This document shows, in pieces, positions 23,410 through 31,946 of a DNA stretch of 40,704 bases. A program made the translations under genes and the position numbers. The notes beneath the pieces are model-generated. The model was given only the letters and a program-made list of their open reading frames with translations. It made no database searches and had not been told where the DNA came from. The number at the start of each line of letters is the position of its first letter. Position 1 is the stretch's first letter. The DNA comes from Lentisphaeria bacterium UBA1724 (lineage in GTDB: Bacteria; Verrucomicrobiota; Lentisphaeria; Oligosphaerales; Oligosphaeraceae). The stretch is from NCBI GenBank assembly GCA_002315885.1, contig DCIO01000029.1:4318-45021 (forward strand), read 5' to 3'.

Positions 23410-24768
23410 ATGGCGGCAAATAGCAAATCACATGTTCTGGATTTGACAGACGGGCCCTTGTTGCGGCGTATCGTCGCATTTGCCATACCCTGTCTGTTGT
23501 CGACGCTTCTTCAGTTGACCTTCAATGCGGCGGACATGGTGGTTGTGGGACGATATGGTTCCGCCGAGGCCATGGGGGCGGTGGGCTCCACGGGACCGCT
23601 GATTCATCTGCAGATTTGTTTGTTCATGGGATTGGCCATCGGCGCTAATGTCCTGGCGGCGAATTTTTTTGGTGCGAAGGATTGGAAGCGCCTTCATTTG
23701 GTGACGCAGACTGCCATGGCCATGTCCATTGGCTGTGGGATTGTTCTGGCGTTGGTGTTGGTGCCCTGTGCCAGGATTTTTCTGCGCTGGATGAATACTC
23801 CGGAGAGCATCCTGGAGATGGCGGTCCTTTATGTGCGGATATATCTCTCTAGCCTGCCGTTTATTTTGATATACAATTTTGGCAGTGCCATCCTGCGTGC
23901 GATTGGTGATACGAAGCGCCCCATGTATTATCTGACCATCGGCGGTGTGGTCAATGTCTTCTTGAACCTGTTCTTTGTGGTGAAGCTGCACATGCAGGCG
24001 GATGGCGTTGCCTGGGCGACCTTCATTTCCCAGGTGATTGCCGCCACGTTGGTATGGATTACCCTTCGGAAGGTTCCGGAGGTGGGGTTCCTGCGTACTC
24101 ATGAACTCCGTTTCGATCCACTCATGGTCTCTGGCATTCTTCGTGTGGGCATCCCCTCGGGGCTTCAGAGTTCCTGTTTCGGGCTATCCAATATGATGAT
24201 ACAGACTGCCGTCAACAGCTTCGGTGCATTGGCTGTTGCGGGGTGTGCCGCATCCAGTAGCCTGGAGGGGCTGACACACAGCGTATCATTCTCCTTCTTC
24301 CAGGTATCCATCAGTTTTGCGGGGCAGAATCTCGGCGCGGGAAAAATCCAGCGTATCTTGAAAGGCGCCCTGACATGCATGGTGCTTTCCGTGTCGCTTA
24401 TGATGATTCTGGGGGGAATGACGGTCTATTGGGGACGGGAGTTGCTTGCCATCTACAACGACAATTCCGCGGTTGTGGCACTGGGGTTCCAACGATTGGT
24501 GATTGTGGTCGCACCCTATGGCATTTGCGGTATCATGGATGTGCTGAGCGGTGCCTTGCGAGGCATGAAACACTCCATGGTTGCCTTCATCTTGACCCTG
24601 TTCTTTGTGTGTGTCTTCCGTATCCTGTGGGTGCGTTTCGTCTGCGTCGGGGACTATCATTCCATTCGTGCCATCATGTGGAGTTACCCCATTTCCTGGA
24701 TTCTTGCCATCTTTGCGTTGGGTGCCTATTTCCTGCATGTCATCCATAAGGAACAGCGCCTTCTTTAA
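23410..24768 (+). CDS. MATE-family multidrug/sodium antiporter
   Basis: This 452-residue inner-membrane exporter has about 12 hydrophobic segments in two similar halves. Recognisable segments are GPLLRRIVAFAIPCLLSTLLQL, NAADMVVVGRYGSAEAMGAVG and GVAWATFISQ in the first half, and RVGIPSGLQSSCFGLSN, QVSISFAGQNLGAG and GALRGMKHSM in the second. It fits the DinF/NorM-like MATE group that exports cationic compounds using a sodium or proton gradient. It starts 34 bases after the sensor kinase gene, with GGAAGG upstream, and probably shares its transcript. The substrate is unknown. The GH123-like gene follows almost directly. Confidence 0.93.
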   Translation: MAANSKSHVLDLTDGPLLRRIVAFAIPCLLSTLLQLTFNAADMVVVGRYGSAEAMGAVGSTGPLIHLQICLFMGLAIGANVLAANFFGAKDWKRLHLVTQTAMAMSIGCGIVLALVLVPCARIFLRWMNTPESILEMAVLYVRIYLSSLPFILIYNFGSAILRAIGDTKRPMYYLTIGGVVNVFLNLFFVVKLHMQADGVAWATFISQVIAATLVWITLRKVPEVGFLRTHELRFDPLMVSGILRVGIPSGLQSSCFGLSNMMIQTAVNSFGALAVAGCAASSSLEGLTHSVSFSFFQVSISFAGQNLGAGKIQRILKGALTCMVLSVSLMMILGGMTVYWGRELLAIYNDNSAVVALGFQRLVIVVAPYGICGIMDVLSGALRGMKHSMVAFILTLFFVCVFRILWVRFVCVGDYHSIRAIMWSYPISWILAIFALGAYFLHVIHKEQRLL

Positions 24769-24803
24769 TGCCCTTCCATGGCGACGATGCATCCCTAAGC
24801 TCC

Positions 24804-27800
24804 ATGAACATGATTCATAAATACATCTCCCTGGTTTTCTGTGCTCTGGCATTTTCATTATTCGCCCAGCAGTGGACGCCCTTTGCTACGGTCCCCGAGG
24901 CGGAAGGACCCCTGTCGGGATGCTTTCTCGGGGATTTGATACGGGTGGACGGCACCGCGAAGCCTGACTGCAGGAGCGATATCTGGATTTGGACCCAGGG
25001 AGACCAGCTCCATTTGCGTGTGGAGTTGGAGGAACCCGCCATGGCGAAGATTCCCATGACTGTGGCGACACGGGATGGGGTCGTCTGGGATGACGATACG
25101 GTGGATATCTTCCTCATCAAACCCAATGGCCAGAAATACCACTTCATCTACAATGCCATCGGGACGCAGTTCGACGAGTTGAATGGTGATAAATCCTGGA
25201 ATGGCGACTGGACGGTGTCGGTGAAACGTGAACTCTATGCCTGGAAGTCGGATGTGGTCATCGACATGAAGAGCCTGGGTGGCAAGCCCGCAGAGGGCAC
25301 GGAGTGGGGCTTCCAGATTGGCCGTTTCCGTCATATCCCGAATGGCGAGGCATTCTGCTGGGCGCCCACGAAGACCGAGCGTTTCAAGAATGCCCAGGGT
25401 GTCATCCGTTTCGGCAATTACAACCGCCCGCTGAATTTTGTCCCAGGCACGGAGAAGTCCGTCCATCCCTCTTTTGTCTGGAAGGATGATATCGTTCCCC
25501 AGGCCGTCAAGTCAGGGACCATAGATGTTGGCGAGAATCTGGTCCATCACTTTGATTTCAATGATGGCGATGGGGTGCCACTTTTCCGTACCCACTGGGT
25601 GAAGCGCGTCAGTCGGGTCAAGGCAATCCTCGGTGATGTGCTGGCGGCATTGGAGGCTTCCACCGACGACGGCGACAAGGCGCTTGTGGCGGATGCCAGG
25701 ACTCTCATTGGGGTGAACTGCGACCAGATGCCCGAGTTGTGTCCCCTGTTGGAGGAGGAGGCATACGCCTTGCGCCATCGCATGGATTACAGCATCTACG
25801 CCAAAGAGATGCTTCGTCGGAAGAAGCCCGCCGAGGCAGTGGTCTATGGTGTGCAGAATTCCCTGGGGCGTATGCGCCCCGTGGATGCCTTTTCGGGGAC
25901 GATCGGCGGAGAAATCAACCTGGATGCGGCGCGCAATGAGATGGAGGCCGCGCAGATTTCGCTTTTTGGCGGAGTCTCGCCGTTGATACAGGTGAAGGCG
26001 CGTTTGGCGAAGCCCCTCGTGGATGAAAAGGGCCATGCCATTCCCGCATCCGCGGTGCGGATCCGCCGCATTGGCCAGGTCATGACCTGCGTGCCGCAGT
26101 ATAAAGTGGACTACGTGGGGCCTACACCCGATCCGCTACTGCCATTGGATTCCTTCGATGTGGCGGCATACGGGAACGAGACCCTCTGGGTGGATGTGGT
26201 GGTGCCCACGGGAACCTGCCCGGGGACATACCGAGGGACCATCCTCCTCAAGGCGCGAAATACGGACGAGACACCAGTCCCCGTGACTCTGCGTGTCCGT
26301 AATTTCACGATGCCCGCTTCCTCCAGTCTCGTCAGCGCTTTCGGCACTCACGGCGGAAAAGTCCATTCCTATAACATGGATATGTGGGCCATTGACGAGG
26401 ATATGCTCCAGCACCGCATTTCTCCCTATACCATGGCGCGGTCGCCGAAGCTTGTCAAGAATCCCTATCTGGCTCTTACGGAAGCTGATGCCCTGGAGGT
26501 GACGGCCGACAGCACGGGTGCTGGTGTCCTCACACTATCCCTGACGGACCAGGATAACAAGCAAATCTCCGAAGCCCGTATCTTGTCGGCGGGTGAGAAC
26601 CATTTCCAATTGGAGGGACTCGCGGAGAGGCTTCCGGGGAAGGGGCTCTTCCGCGTGCATTTCCAGGTCAGTGGGGTATCTGGCGCGACCCTCTCCGCCT
26701 TGTTGAAGCGGGGGGATGGCAGTGTGTTGGAGCTGGTTGCTCCCACGATTCGTTCTGTGGAGCTCCAGAATGACAAGGTGGACCGCTGGCCTCAGTGGGA
26801 ATACGTCGCCCATGGAACCACTGCAGTTCCCGCCGAGGTGGATTGGTCCGGATTTGACGCGGATATGGAACGGGCGCTGGCACTGGGCATTACCTCCCAC
26901 GAGGCGAAACTGCGGAAGCCCCTGGAGATGTGGAGTGCCATCTACCAGGAACACCTGGCACAAAAGGGCTGGCTGAAATACTTCTATACTTATTTGGCGG
27001 ACGAGCCTGTCCCCGAGGCCTATCCCGACATCAATGCCACTCTTTCACCCGTCAAGATGGCTGCGGGAACCGCCATCCAGAATATGATGACGGCCCGGAG
27101 TTTTCCGCCTGAATTGGTGTTTGTGGATACCTGGTGTCCCGAGACCTATACCTACGACCCCGTCAAGGCCGCCGCTGAACAGGCGAAGAATCGGAATGTC
27201 TGGTGGTATGTGGCATTCGGAAATCGCCCCCCATTCCCCAATATCTGGATTGACTCGCCCATCGTGGAAACCCGTGTCTGGCTTTGGCAGACCTGGAAGC
27301 ATGATTTGGACGGCATCCTCTACTGGTGTGTCAACTGCTGGAGTCGGAAGGACCCCTGGCGCTCGGGAGAGACTTTCCGTGTCTCCAATGGAGACGGCAG
27401 CTTGATCTATCCCGATGCCTCCGGCAAGCCCATCTCCTCCATCCGCTGGGAAGTCCTGCGGGATGGCATGGAGGATTACGAGCTATTCTGTCTCCTGGAG
27501 GCGGCAAGGGATGAACTGGGTGACACAAACCCCGCATTGTCGAAGCGCATAAACTCTCTTCTGGAGGTGAATCCCAAGGTCTGCGTCTCCTGGAAGGAAT
27601 ACACGCGGGAGGCCGCACCACTTTTGGCAGAACGCACGCGGTTGATGGATTGCCTGGAGGGGTGTGTGGAATTCCTGGGACACGAGCCCGCAATCCTCAA
27701 GCGTCCCCGTCGTCGTCCTGGTCTCTCTCAGGAGGAAATTGATTCCGCGCTGAGCCGTTATCGTGAATCCGAGTCGGCGCGTCAGGCGGAGATTGCCAGG

Positions 27801-28520
27801 ACGTTCCAGAGCAAGCTGGACGCGGTGCCTGCGCCATCGGAAACACCCGAAGAGGGGTTAGTGCTTCGTTATGACTTCAACCAGTCCATGCCCTTCATCT
27901 ATGATGTGTCGGGCAATCATCTCCACACGGGCGCCAGCGGCGTCGAGATGGTGCCGGGCAGGCATGGTCAGGGCATCCATGTCTCTGCGGGGAAGTCTCT
28001 GGTTCTGCCTGGGGGAAGTGCGATTTTGGGTGAACGTCCCGAGGAAGGAACGGTTTCTTTCTGGCTTCGTCCCACCTACGAGCCAGCCTGGCTCAACGGG
28101 AAAGACATCATACCCTGTATCTTCTATCTCATGGAGACCGACCAGAATTACACCCCGTCGGGATATGACGAAATCGGCATCTATCTCCAGGATGGGAAGC
28201 TCCGGGCACGCCTGGGCGGGACAGGCATCACCACGCCCCAGATGCTCTTCGCGGATATCCCGAATCCCCTGCGCGTAAAGGAATGGACCCATATCGCCAT
28301 TACCTGGAAGCCCGGTCTGCGGACGCTCTATCTGGATGGCAAGGAAGTGGCCTCCAGCACGGCGGAATACACCGCTCCCAAATTGGACGGGTTTGCGGGA
28401 ACGCTGGGAATCCACCCCTGCACCCGAAAGGAAATCCGCTCCTGCGTCGGGGATTACGACGACCTGCGAATCTATTCCCGCTGGCTGCCCCCCGACGAAA
28501 TCCAGAAATTGGCGGAGTAA
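24804..28520 (+). CDS. Large secreted GH123-like (DUF4091) protein with N-terminal CBM9-like and C-terminal LamG-like domains
   Basis: This 1238-residue secreted protein has a signal peptide (MNMIHKYISLVFCALAFSLFA). A CBM9/DOMON-like sandwich (about 28-195) includes WDDDTVDIFLIKPNG and EWGFQIGRFRH. A long beta-rich middle follows, then a region like the GH123 catalytic domain (formerly DUF4091) with the adjacent acidic pair Asp733-Glu734 in YTYLADEP. WLWQTWKHDLDGILYWC and the end-block RDGMEDYELFCLLE are also typical. A LamG/concanavalin-like domain (about 1019-1238) starts LRYDFNQSMPFIYDVSGN. GH123 enzymes release N-acetylgalactosamine by substrate-assisted catalysis, so a host- or glycolipid-glycan target is plausible. 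ATG 24804 is preferred to an upstream one at 24768 because it begins the signal. It converges with a second GH123-like gene. Confidence 0.87.
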   Translation: MNMIHKYISLVFCALAFSLFAQQWTPFATVPEAEGPLSGCFLGDLIRVDGTAKPDCRSDIWIWTQGDQLHLRVELEEPAMAKIPMTVATRDGVVWDDDTVDIFLIKPNGQKYHFIYNAIGTQFDELNGDKSWNGDWTVSVKRELYAWKSDVVIDMKSLGGKPAEGTEWGFQIGRFRHIPNGEAFCWAPTKTERFKNAQGVIRFGNYNRPLNFVPGTEKSVHPSFVWKDDIVPQAVKSGTIDVGENLVHHFDFNDGDGVPLFRTHWVKRVSRVKAILGDVLAALEASTDDGDKALVADARTLIGVNCDQMPELCPLLEEEAYALRHRMDYSIYAKEMLRRKKPAEAVVYGVQNSLGRMRPVDAFSGTIGGEINLDAARNEMEAAQISLFGGVSPLIQVKARLAKPLVDEKGHAIPASAVRIRRIGQVMTCVPQYKVDYVGPTPDPLLPLDSFDVAAYGNETLWVDVVVPTGTCPGTYRGTILLKARNTDETPVPVTLRVRNFTMPASSSLVSAFGTHGGKVHSYNMDMWAIDEDMLQHRISPYTMARSPKLVKNPYLALTEADALEVTADSTGAGVLTLSLTDQDNKQISEARILSAGENHFQLEGLAERLPGKGLFRVHFQVSGVSGATLSALLKRGDGSVLELVAPTIRSVELQNDKVDRWPQWEYVAHGTTAVPAEVDWSGFDADMERALALGITSHEAKLRKPLEMWSAIYQEHLAQKGWLKYFYTYLADEPVPEAYPDINATLSPVKMAAGTAIQNMMTARSFPPELVFVDTWCPETYTYDPVKAAAEQAKNRNVWWYVAFGNRPPFPNIWIDSPIVETRVWLWQTWKHDLDGILYWCVNCWSRKDPWRSGETFRVSNGDGSLIYPDASGKPISSIRWEVLRDGMEDYELFCLLEAARDELGDTNPALSKRINSLLEVNPKVCVSWKEYTREAAPLLAERTRLMDCLEGCVEFLGHEPAILKRPRRRPGLSQEEIDSALSRYRESESARQAEIARTFQSKLDAVPAPSETPEEGLVLRYDFNQSMPFIYDVSGNHLHTGASGVEMVPGRHGQGIHVSAGKSLVLPGGSAILGERPEEGTVSFWLRPTYEPAWLNGKDIIPCIFYLMETDQNYTPSGYDEIGIYLQDGKLRARLGGTGITTPQMLFADIPNPLRVKEWTHIAITWKPGLRTLYLDGKEVASSTAEYTAPKLDGFAGTLGIHPCTRKEIRSCVGDYDDLRIYSRWLPPDEIQKLAE

Positions 28521-28560
28521 TCTCCTGTGTGGGCGGCTACGCTTCGGCGCCTTGGCGCCT

Positions 28561-28687
28561 TGCCCCTCGTTTCGCTTGCGCCTTTCGGCGCGCGCTACAC
28601 GAGAGGCGCACCTACAGGGCGGCTGCGCCGCCTACTACCAAGAGAAAAAACTGCCCCTCGCGCGTCAATATCGGTACGGCGAGGGGC
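28561..28687 (+). repeat. Two-hairpin 3'-end element, locus 4, plus an extra stem
   Basis: The outer stem is CCCCTCGT (28563-28570) with ACGAGAGG (28599-28606, one mismatch). The inner stem is GCGCC (28578)/GGCGC (28587). The second hairpin is GGCGGC (28618-28623) with GCCGCC (28627-28632). A further stem, GCCCCTCGC (28653-28661) with GCGAGGGGC (28679-28687), lies 10 bases from the stop of the convergent gene. The element begins 41 bases after the plus-strand stop. Confidence 0.87.
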
Positions 28688-28696
28688 GCCTGGAGT

Positions 28697-31600
28697 TTAT
28701 TTCTTCAGCAGTGCTTCGATTGCTTCGGCGAGCTTGATACGGTGTGCCTTCATGGGGCTGGAATCCACATTGAATTTCGTCATCTCGGAGGTGACTTCGG
28801 CGGGGACTTCCAGGAGGGAAGAATAGCGTTGTGTCTCGTCGGGGGTGAGTGAGTGAGCTTTTTCAGCGATGAGTTTCTGGAGGATGACGAAATACTCGTA
28901 GTCCTCAATGCCGTCTCGTAGCATTTCCATGCGGATGGAGCTGACGGGGTCTTCCAGGCAGAGACTCTCCTGAGGGCCCTCCAGTACGGCTTCGGGGGGA
29001 TAGAGGAGTCTTCCGTCGCCATTTCCCCAGGGGATTTTTGTTCCGGCGGGGGTATCGTATCCAGAGACCCAGCTCATGGGGTCGGTGTAGGGATTTTGGA
29101 GACCATCGGGATACGCGGCAGGGCTGGTCCAGTAGTTGGACGACCACATGAGGACGCCCTGGATTTTATGCTGCCAGCTCTGCCAGAGCCACAGGCGCAT
29201 TTCAATGCCGGGGTGGTCGATGAATAGCGTGGCGTAGGGTGCCTTGGGACCCGTGCAGAGATACCACCAGCACTGCTCTCCCAGGGCGCGTCGTGCGGCC
29301 CAGTCGTCGTCATTGACGCCGTAGGTGTGTGGGCACCAGAGATTAGGACCACCCAGCAATGGCGGTTCGATGGATTCGGTAAGCAGTCTGCGGAGCTGCG
29401 GTGCGCCTTCCTTGAGTTTCCGGAAGCCGTTCAGGACGAAATCGTAGTCTTTGGTGTCTGGTTCATCGAACCAATAGACGTATGCCTTTTCCAGCCAGCC
29501 CTTCTGCTTCAGGTGCTCCTGGAGTATTCCCAGATACTCGGGGTGGAGCTTCTGATATTCGGGGGTGTCTTCGGAGAAGCCCAGGAACTTGGGTTCGATG
29601 CGTGAATGGAAGGTGCCGCTTCCCAGCCCCTCGATTGGCATGACGAAGGAATTGAAGTGGTATTCGTCCAACGCCTTTTCCATGGCGACATCCCATCGTG
29701 TCCAGTCGATATTCACGTGAGTATCTGCCAGGGTCTCTCCTTTTTGCAGGGTAACGGGGAGAAGAATTAGTGGCGCGGGATTGTATGGGCTGATGTGGTT
29801 TCGGGAGAGGAATTTCAGATAGATATCCACCAGTTGCTGGCACTCTTCTTCGGTCTGGGGCTTGTGGTATGCCTGGATGACATTGGCATCAAATCCAAAG
29901 CCCGTCTGGCAGGTCATCTCCTTCGGCAGGGCAAAACCGAATACGCGGATTTCCAGAGGGATGGTCGCCTTCCAGCCATGGGCAGCCGTGATGGTCACAA
30001 CGCCTTTGTAGATGCCTCCAGGGGTGTTCTCTGGCACATTCGCCCGCAGGAAGAAGGGCTGGGTGCGGTTTGCTGCCAGAGTCATGTCAGGACGCACGGC
30101 AGGCAGGGGATCGGGCCAGTAACCCAGCACGCTGGAGGCGTCGGTCTTTTTCTGGATGTCCAGATAGTGCACCCGAAGGAGTTCCAGATTGGAAGCCGAA
30201 AGGAGGTCTCCCTGGGCGTTTTTCAGGTCGCTCATCTGGAAATTCACTCCCGTGAGCTCTTGCGAGGGAGTCAGGACCAGCTGGACGGCTTCGGATTCCC
30301 CCTGGGCGGCGGCAACACGCAGCGCATCGCCGGTCTTCTTGGGAACCATGCGGTTCTGGGGAATCTTCCATTCGGGGGCCGCGCTCCAGATGGCGGCGGT
30401 GCCATCCTGGGAAAGGAGTTCGCCGTAGGAGGTATTGAAGTAGTCGGAGACGGTGAGCTGGCATTGGATTTCCAGGCTCGCGTCTCCCTGGAAGGATGCC
30501 AGGAGCATCCAGGTGCCAGTATCATCCAGCGCGTAGGGCAGGGAGAGAAGACGGTCCTCCCCTGCTTCCAGGACAACCGGCTCAGCCTGGGTGGGTGGGC
30601 AGACGCGCTGATCCTGCTGTAGGATGGTCTTAGGCTGGAGCGTCAGCGCCTTCTGGGTCAGATTCTTGACGGCCATGGTAAGGCGGTTGTCGCCCCCCGG
30701 AACTGCGTCTCCCACATCCTGGATCGTCACCTCCAGTTGCCCGTCTTTCTTGAGAATTTCCGCGTAACGGGTGCTTCCCATCAATTCGATGGCGCCGCCG
30801 TCAATGGACGCAATGAAGCGCACGTTGTTGACCTGGAAGGACCCCGCATCGGATTTGTCGCTGTCGTATGCATTTCCCGACACCGCCTTAAGGCGCAGGT
30901 AGAGGACCTCCGCAGGGAAGAATTCCTGTGGCAGGTCGATGCTGATGGAGTCCGCTTTGTTCAGGCTTGCTACCTCGGTCCACTTCTCCTTGTCGGCGCT
31001 GATGGCAACGGAGAGGCAGCCTGCTTCGTAGTAGTGGATGCCCGTCTCCAGGTGCCCCTTCTGGAATTTCCGTCCATTGACGTCGAAGCGGTAGATGATT
31101 TCGTCTTCGGCGCCGAAAACCAGCCGGTCGGTATTAAAGCCCGTGGTGAAGGTGTCCAGGACGCGGGATTCCATGTGTCCGCGGGAGTTGTATGAACTGA
31201 CAAAGACATATTCGCTGGTCTTCAGGCTTTCGCCGTCACCCAGGATAATGCCGTCCATCTGTGCATAAATCGGATAGACTTCGGCGACGCGGATGTTTCG
31301 GAATTCCACATCTCCCAGGAGGTGCCACTGTCCCATGCGCAGAGTCGCGCCTGTTTCCCGATTGTTCTGGAAGGCATAGAGGTCGGAGTAGGTCTCCCAA
31401 TTCTGTGTCAGCTCCAGGTGGTCGGTGTTGAGTTTTGAGATGCCCGTGATGGCGGTGCCGCGTGCCTTGTGTGGAAAGCGTCCCTCAAAGGTGACCATAT
31501 ACAAGTGTCCAGCCTGGAAGGGATATGCCTCGGAAAGAAAATAATTGCAGGTCTCACCAGTCCCCGTGACCTGCAGGACTCCTTCGGGGGAAAGTGAACC

Positions 31601-31711
31601 TGGTGCGTCGGAGAGCTTCCAGGAGGTGGGACGAAATACGTCGGCGTCTCCCGCAAAAAGGAACGCTACGCCAAGGAAAAGAACCAGGAATGACAGGGAT
31701 GATTTACGCAT
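28697..31711 (-). CDS. Second large secreted GH123-like (DUF4091) protein
   Basis: This 1004-residue secreted protein starts with a signal (MRKSSLSFLVLFLGVAFLFAGDA). A galactose-binding-like N-terminal region with VTFEGRFPHKARG, beta-rich linker domains and the GH123-like catalytic region follow. The adjacent acidic pair is Asp749-Glu750 in YVYWFDEPDT. IEMRLWLWQSWQHKIQGVLMW and the end-block RDGIEDYEYFVILQKL closely parallel the neighbour at 24804-28520. It lacks that protein's CBM9-like and LamG-like ends. The two genes converge and probably arose from an old duplication or joint recruitment. The frame is open for 48 more codons upstream, but only this ATG begins a signal peptide. N-acetylhexosamine release is the family precedent; the real substrate is not shown. 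Confidence 0.87.
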   Translation of the reverse strand: MRKSSLSFLVLFLGVAFLFAGDADVFRPTSWKLSDAPGSLSPEGVLQVTGTGETCNYFLSEAYPFQAGHLYMVTFEGRFPHKARGTAITGISKLNTDHLELTQNWETYSDLYAFQNNRETGATLRMGQWHLLGDVEFRNIRVAEVYPIYAQMDGIILGDGESLKTSEYVFVSSYNSRGHMESRVLDTFTTGFNTDRLVFGAEDEIIYRFDVNGRKFQKGHLETGIHYYEAGCLSVAISADKEKWTEVASLNKADSISIDLPQEFFPAEVLYLRLKAVSGNAYDSDKSDAGSFQVNNVRFIASIDGGAIELMGSTRYAEILKKDGQLEVTIQDVGDAVPGGDNRLTMAVKNLTQKALTLQPKTILQQDQRVCPPTQAEPVVLEAGEDRLLSLPYALDDTGTWMLLASFQGDASLEIQCQLTVSDYFNTSYGELLSQDGTAAIWSAAPEWKIPQNRMVPKKTGDALRVAAAQGESEAVQLVLTPSQELTGVNFQMSDLKNAQGDLLSASNLELLRVHYLDIQKKTDASSVLGYWPDPLPAVRPDMTLAANRTQPFFLRANVPENTPGGIYKGVVTITAAHGWKATIPLEIRVFGFALPKEMTCQTGFGFDANVIQAYHKPQTEEECQQLVDIYLKFLSRNHISPYNPAPLILLPVTLQKGETLADTHVNIDWTRWDVAMEKALDEYHFNSFVMPIEGLGSGTFHSRIEPKFLGFSEDTPEYQKLHPEYLGILQEHLKQKGWLEKAYVYWFDEPDTKDYDFVLNGFRKLKEGAPQLRRLLTESIEPPLLGGPNLWCPHTYGVNDDDWAARRALGEQCWWYLCTGPKAPYATLFIDHPGIEMRLWLWQSWQHKIQGVLMWSSNYWTSPAAYPDGLQNPYTDPMSWVSGYDTPAGTKIPWGNGDGRLLYPPEAVLEGPQESLCLEDPVSSIRMEMLRDGIEDYEYFVILQKLIAEKAHSLTPDETQRYSSLLEVPAEVTSEMTKFNVDSSPMKAHRIKLAEAIEALLKK

Positions 31712-31884
31712 GATGTGTGTCCGGTTGCTGATTGGTTGGATTTGAGAAATTTTACGCGATACATACTTTACTGTATTTTTTCTTTCTTCCACAACCAAAT
31801 ACCGATTTTTCCGAGATGTCCTCCAAAGGCAAGTGTTTTCTGCAAAATGTACCATTTTGGTGGGGGGAGGGGGATTGGGTTTTC

Positions 31885-31912
31885 TTGACTTTAATGGAAA
31901 GTGGCATATAGT
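31885..31912 (+). promoter_or_regulatory. Sigma-70-type promoter of recJ
   Basis: TTGACT (31885-31890) and TATAGT (31907-31912) are spaced by 16 bases, ending 34 bases before the recJ start. The gap 31712-31946 also carries the divergent GH123-like promoter, for which I see only a weak candidate. Confidence 0.65.
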
Positions 31913-31946
31913 GTGTATGAAAGCCTAAATACAAGGAAACATAACC

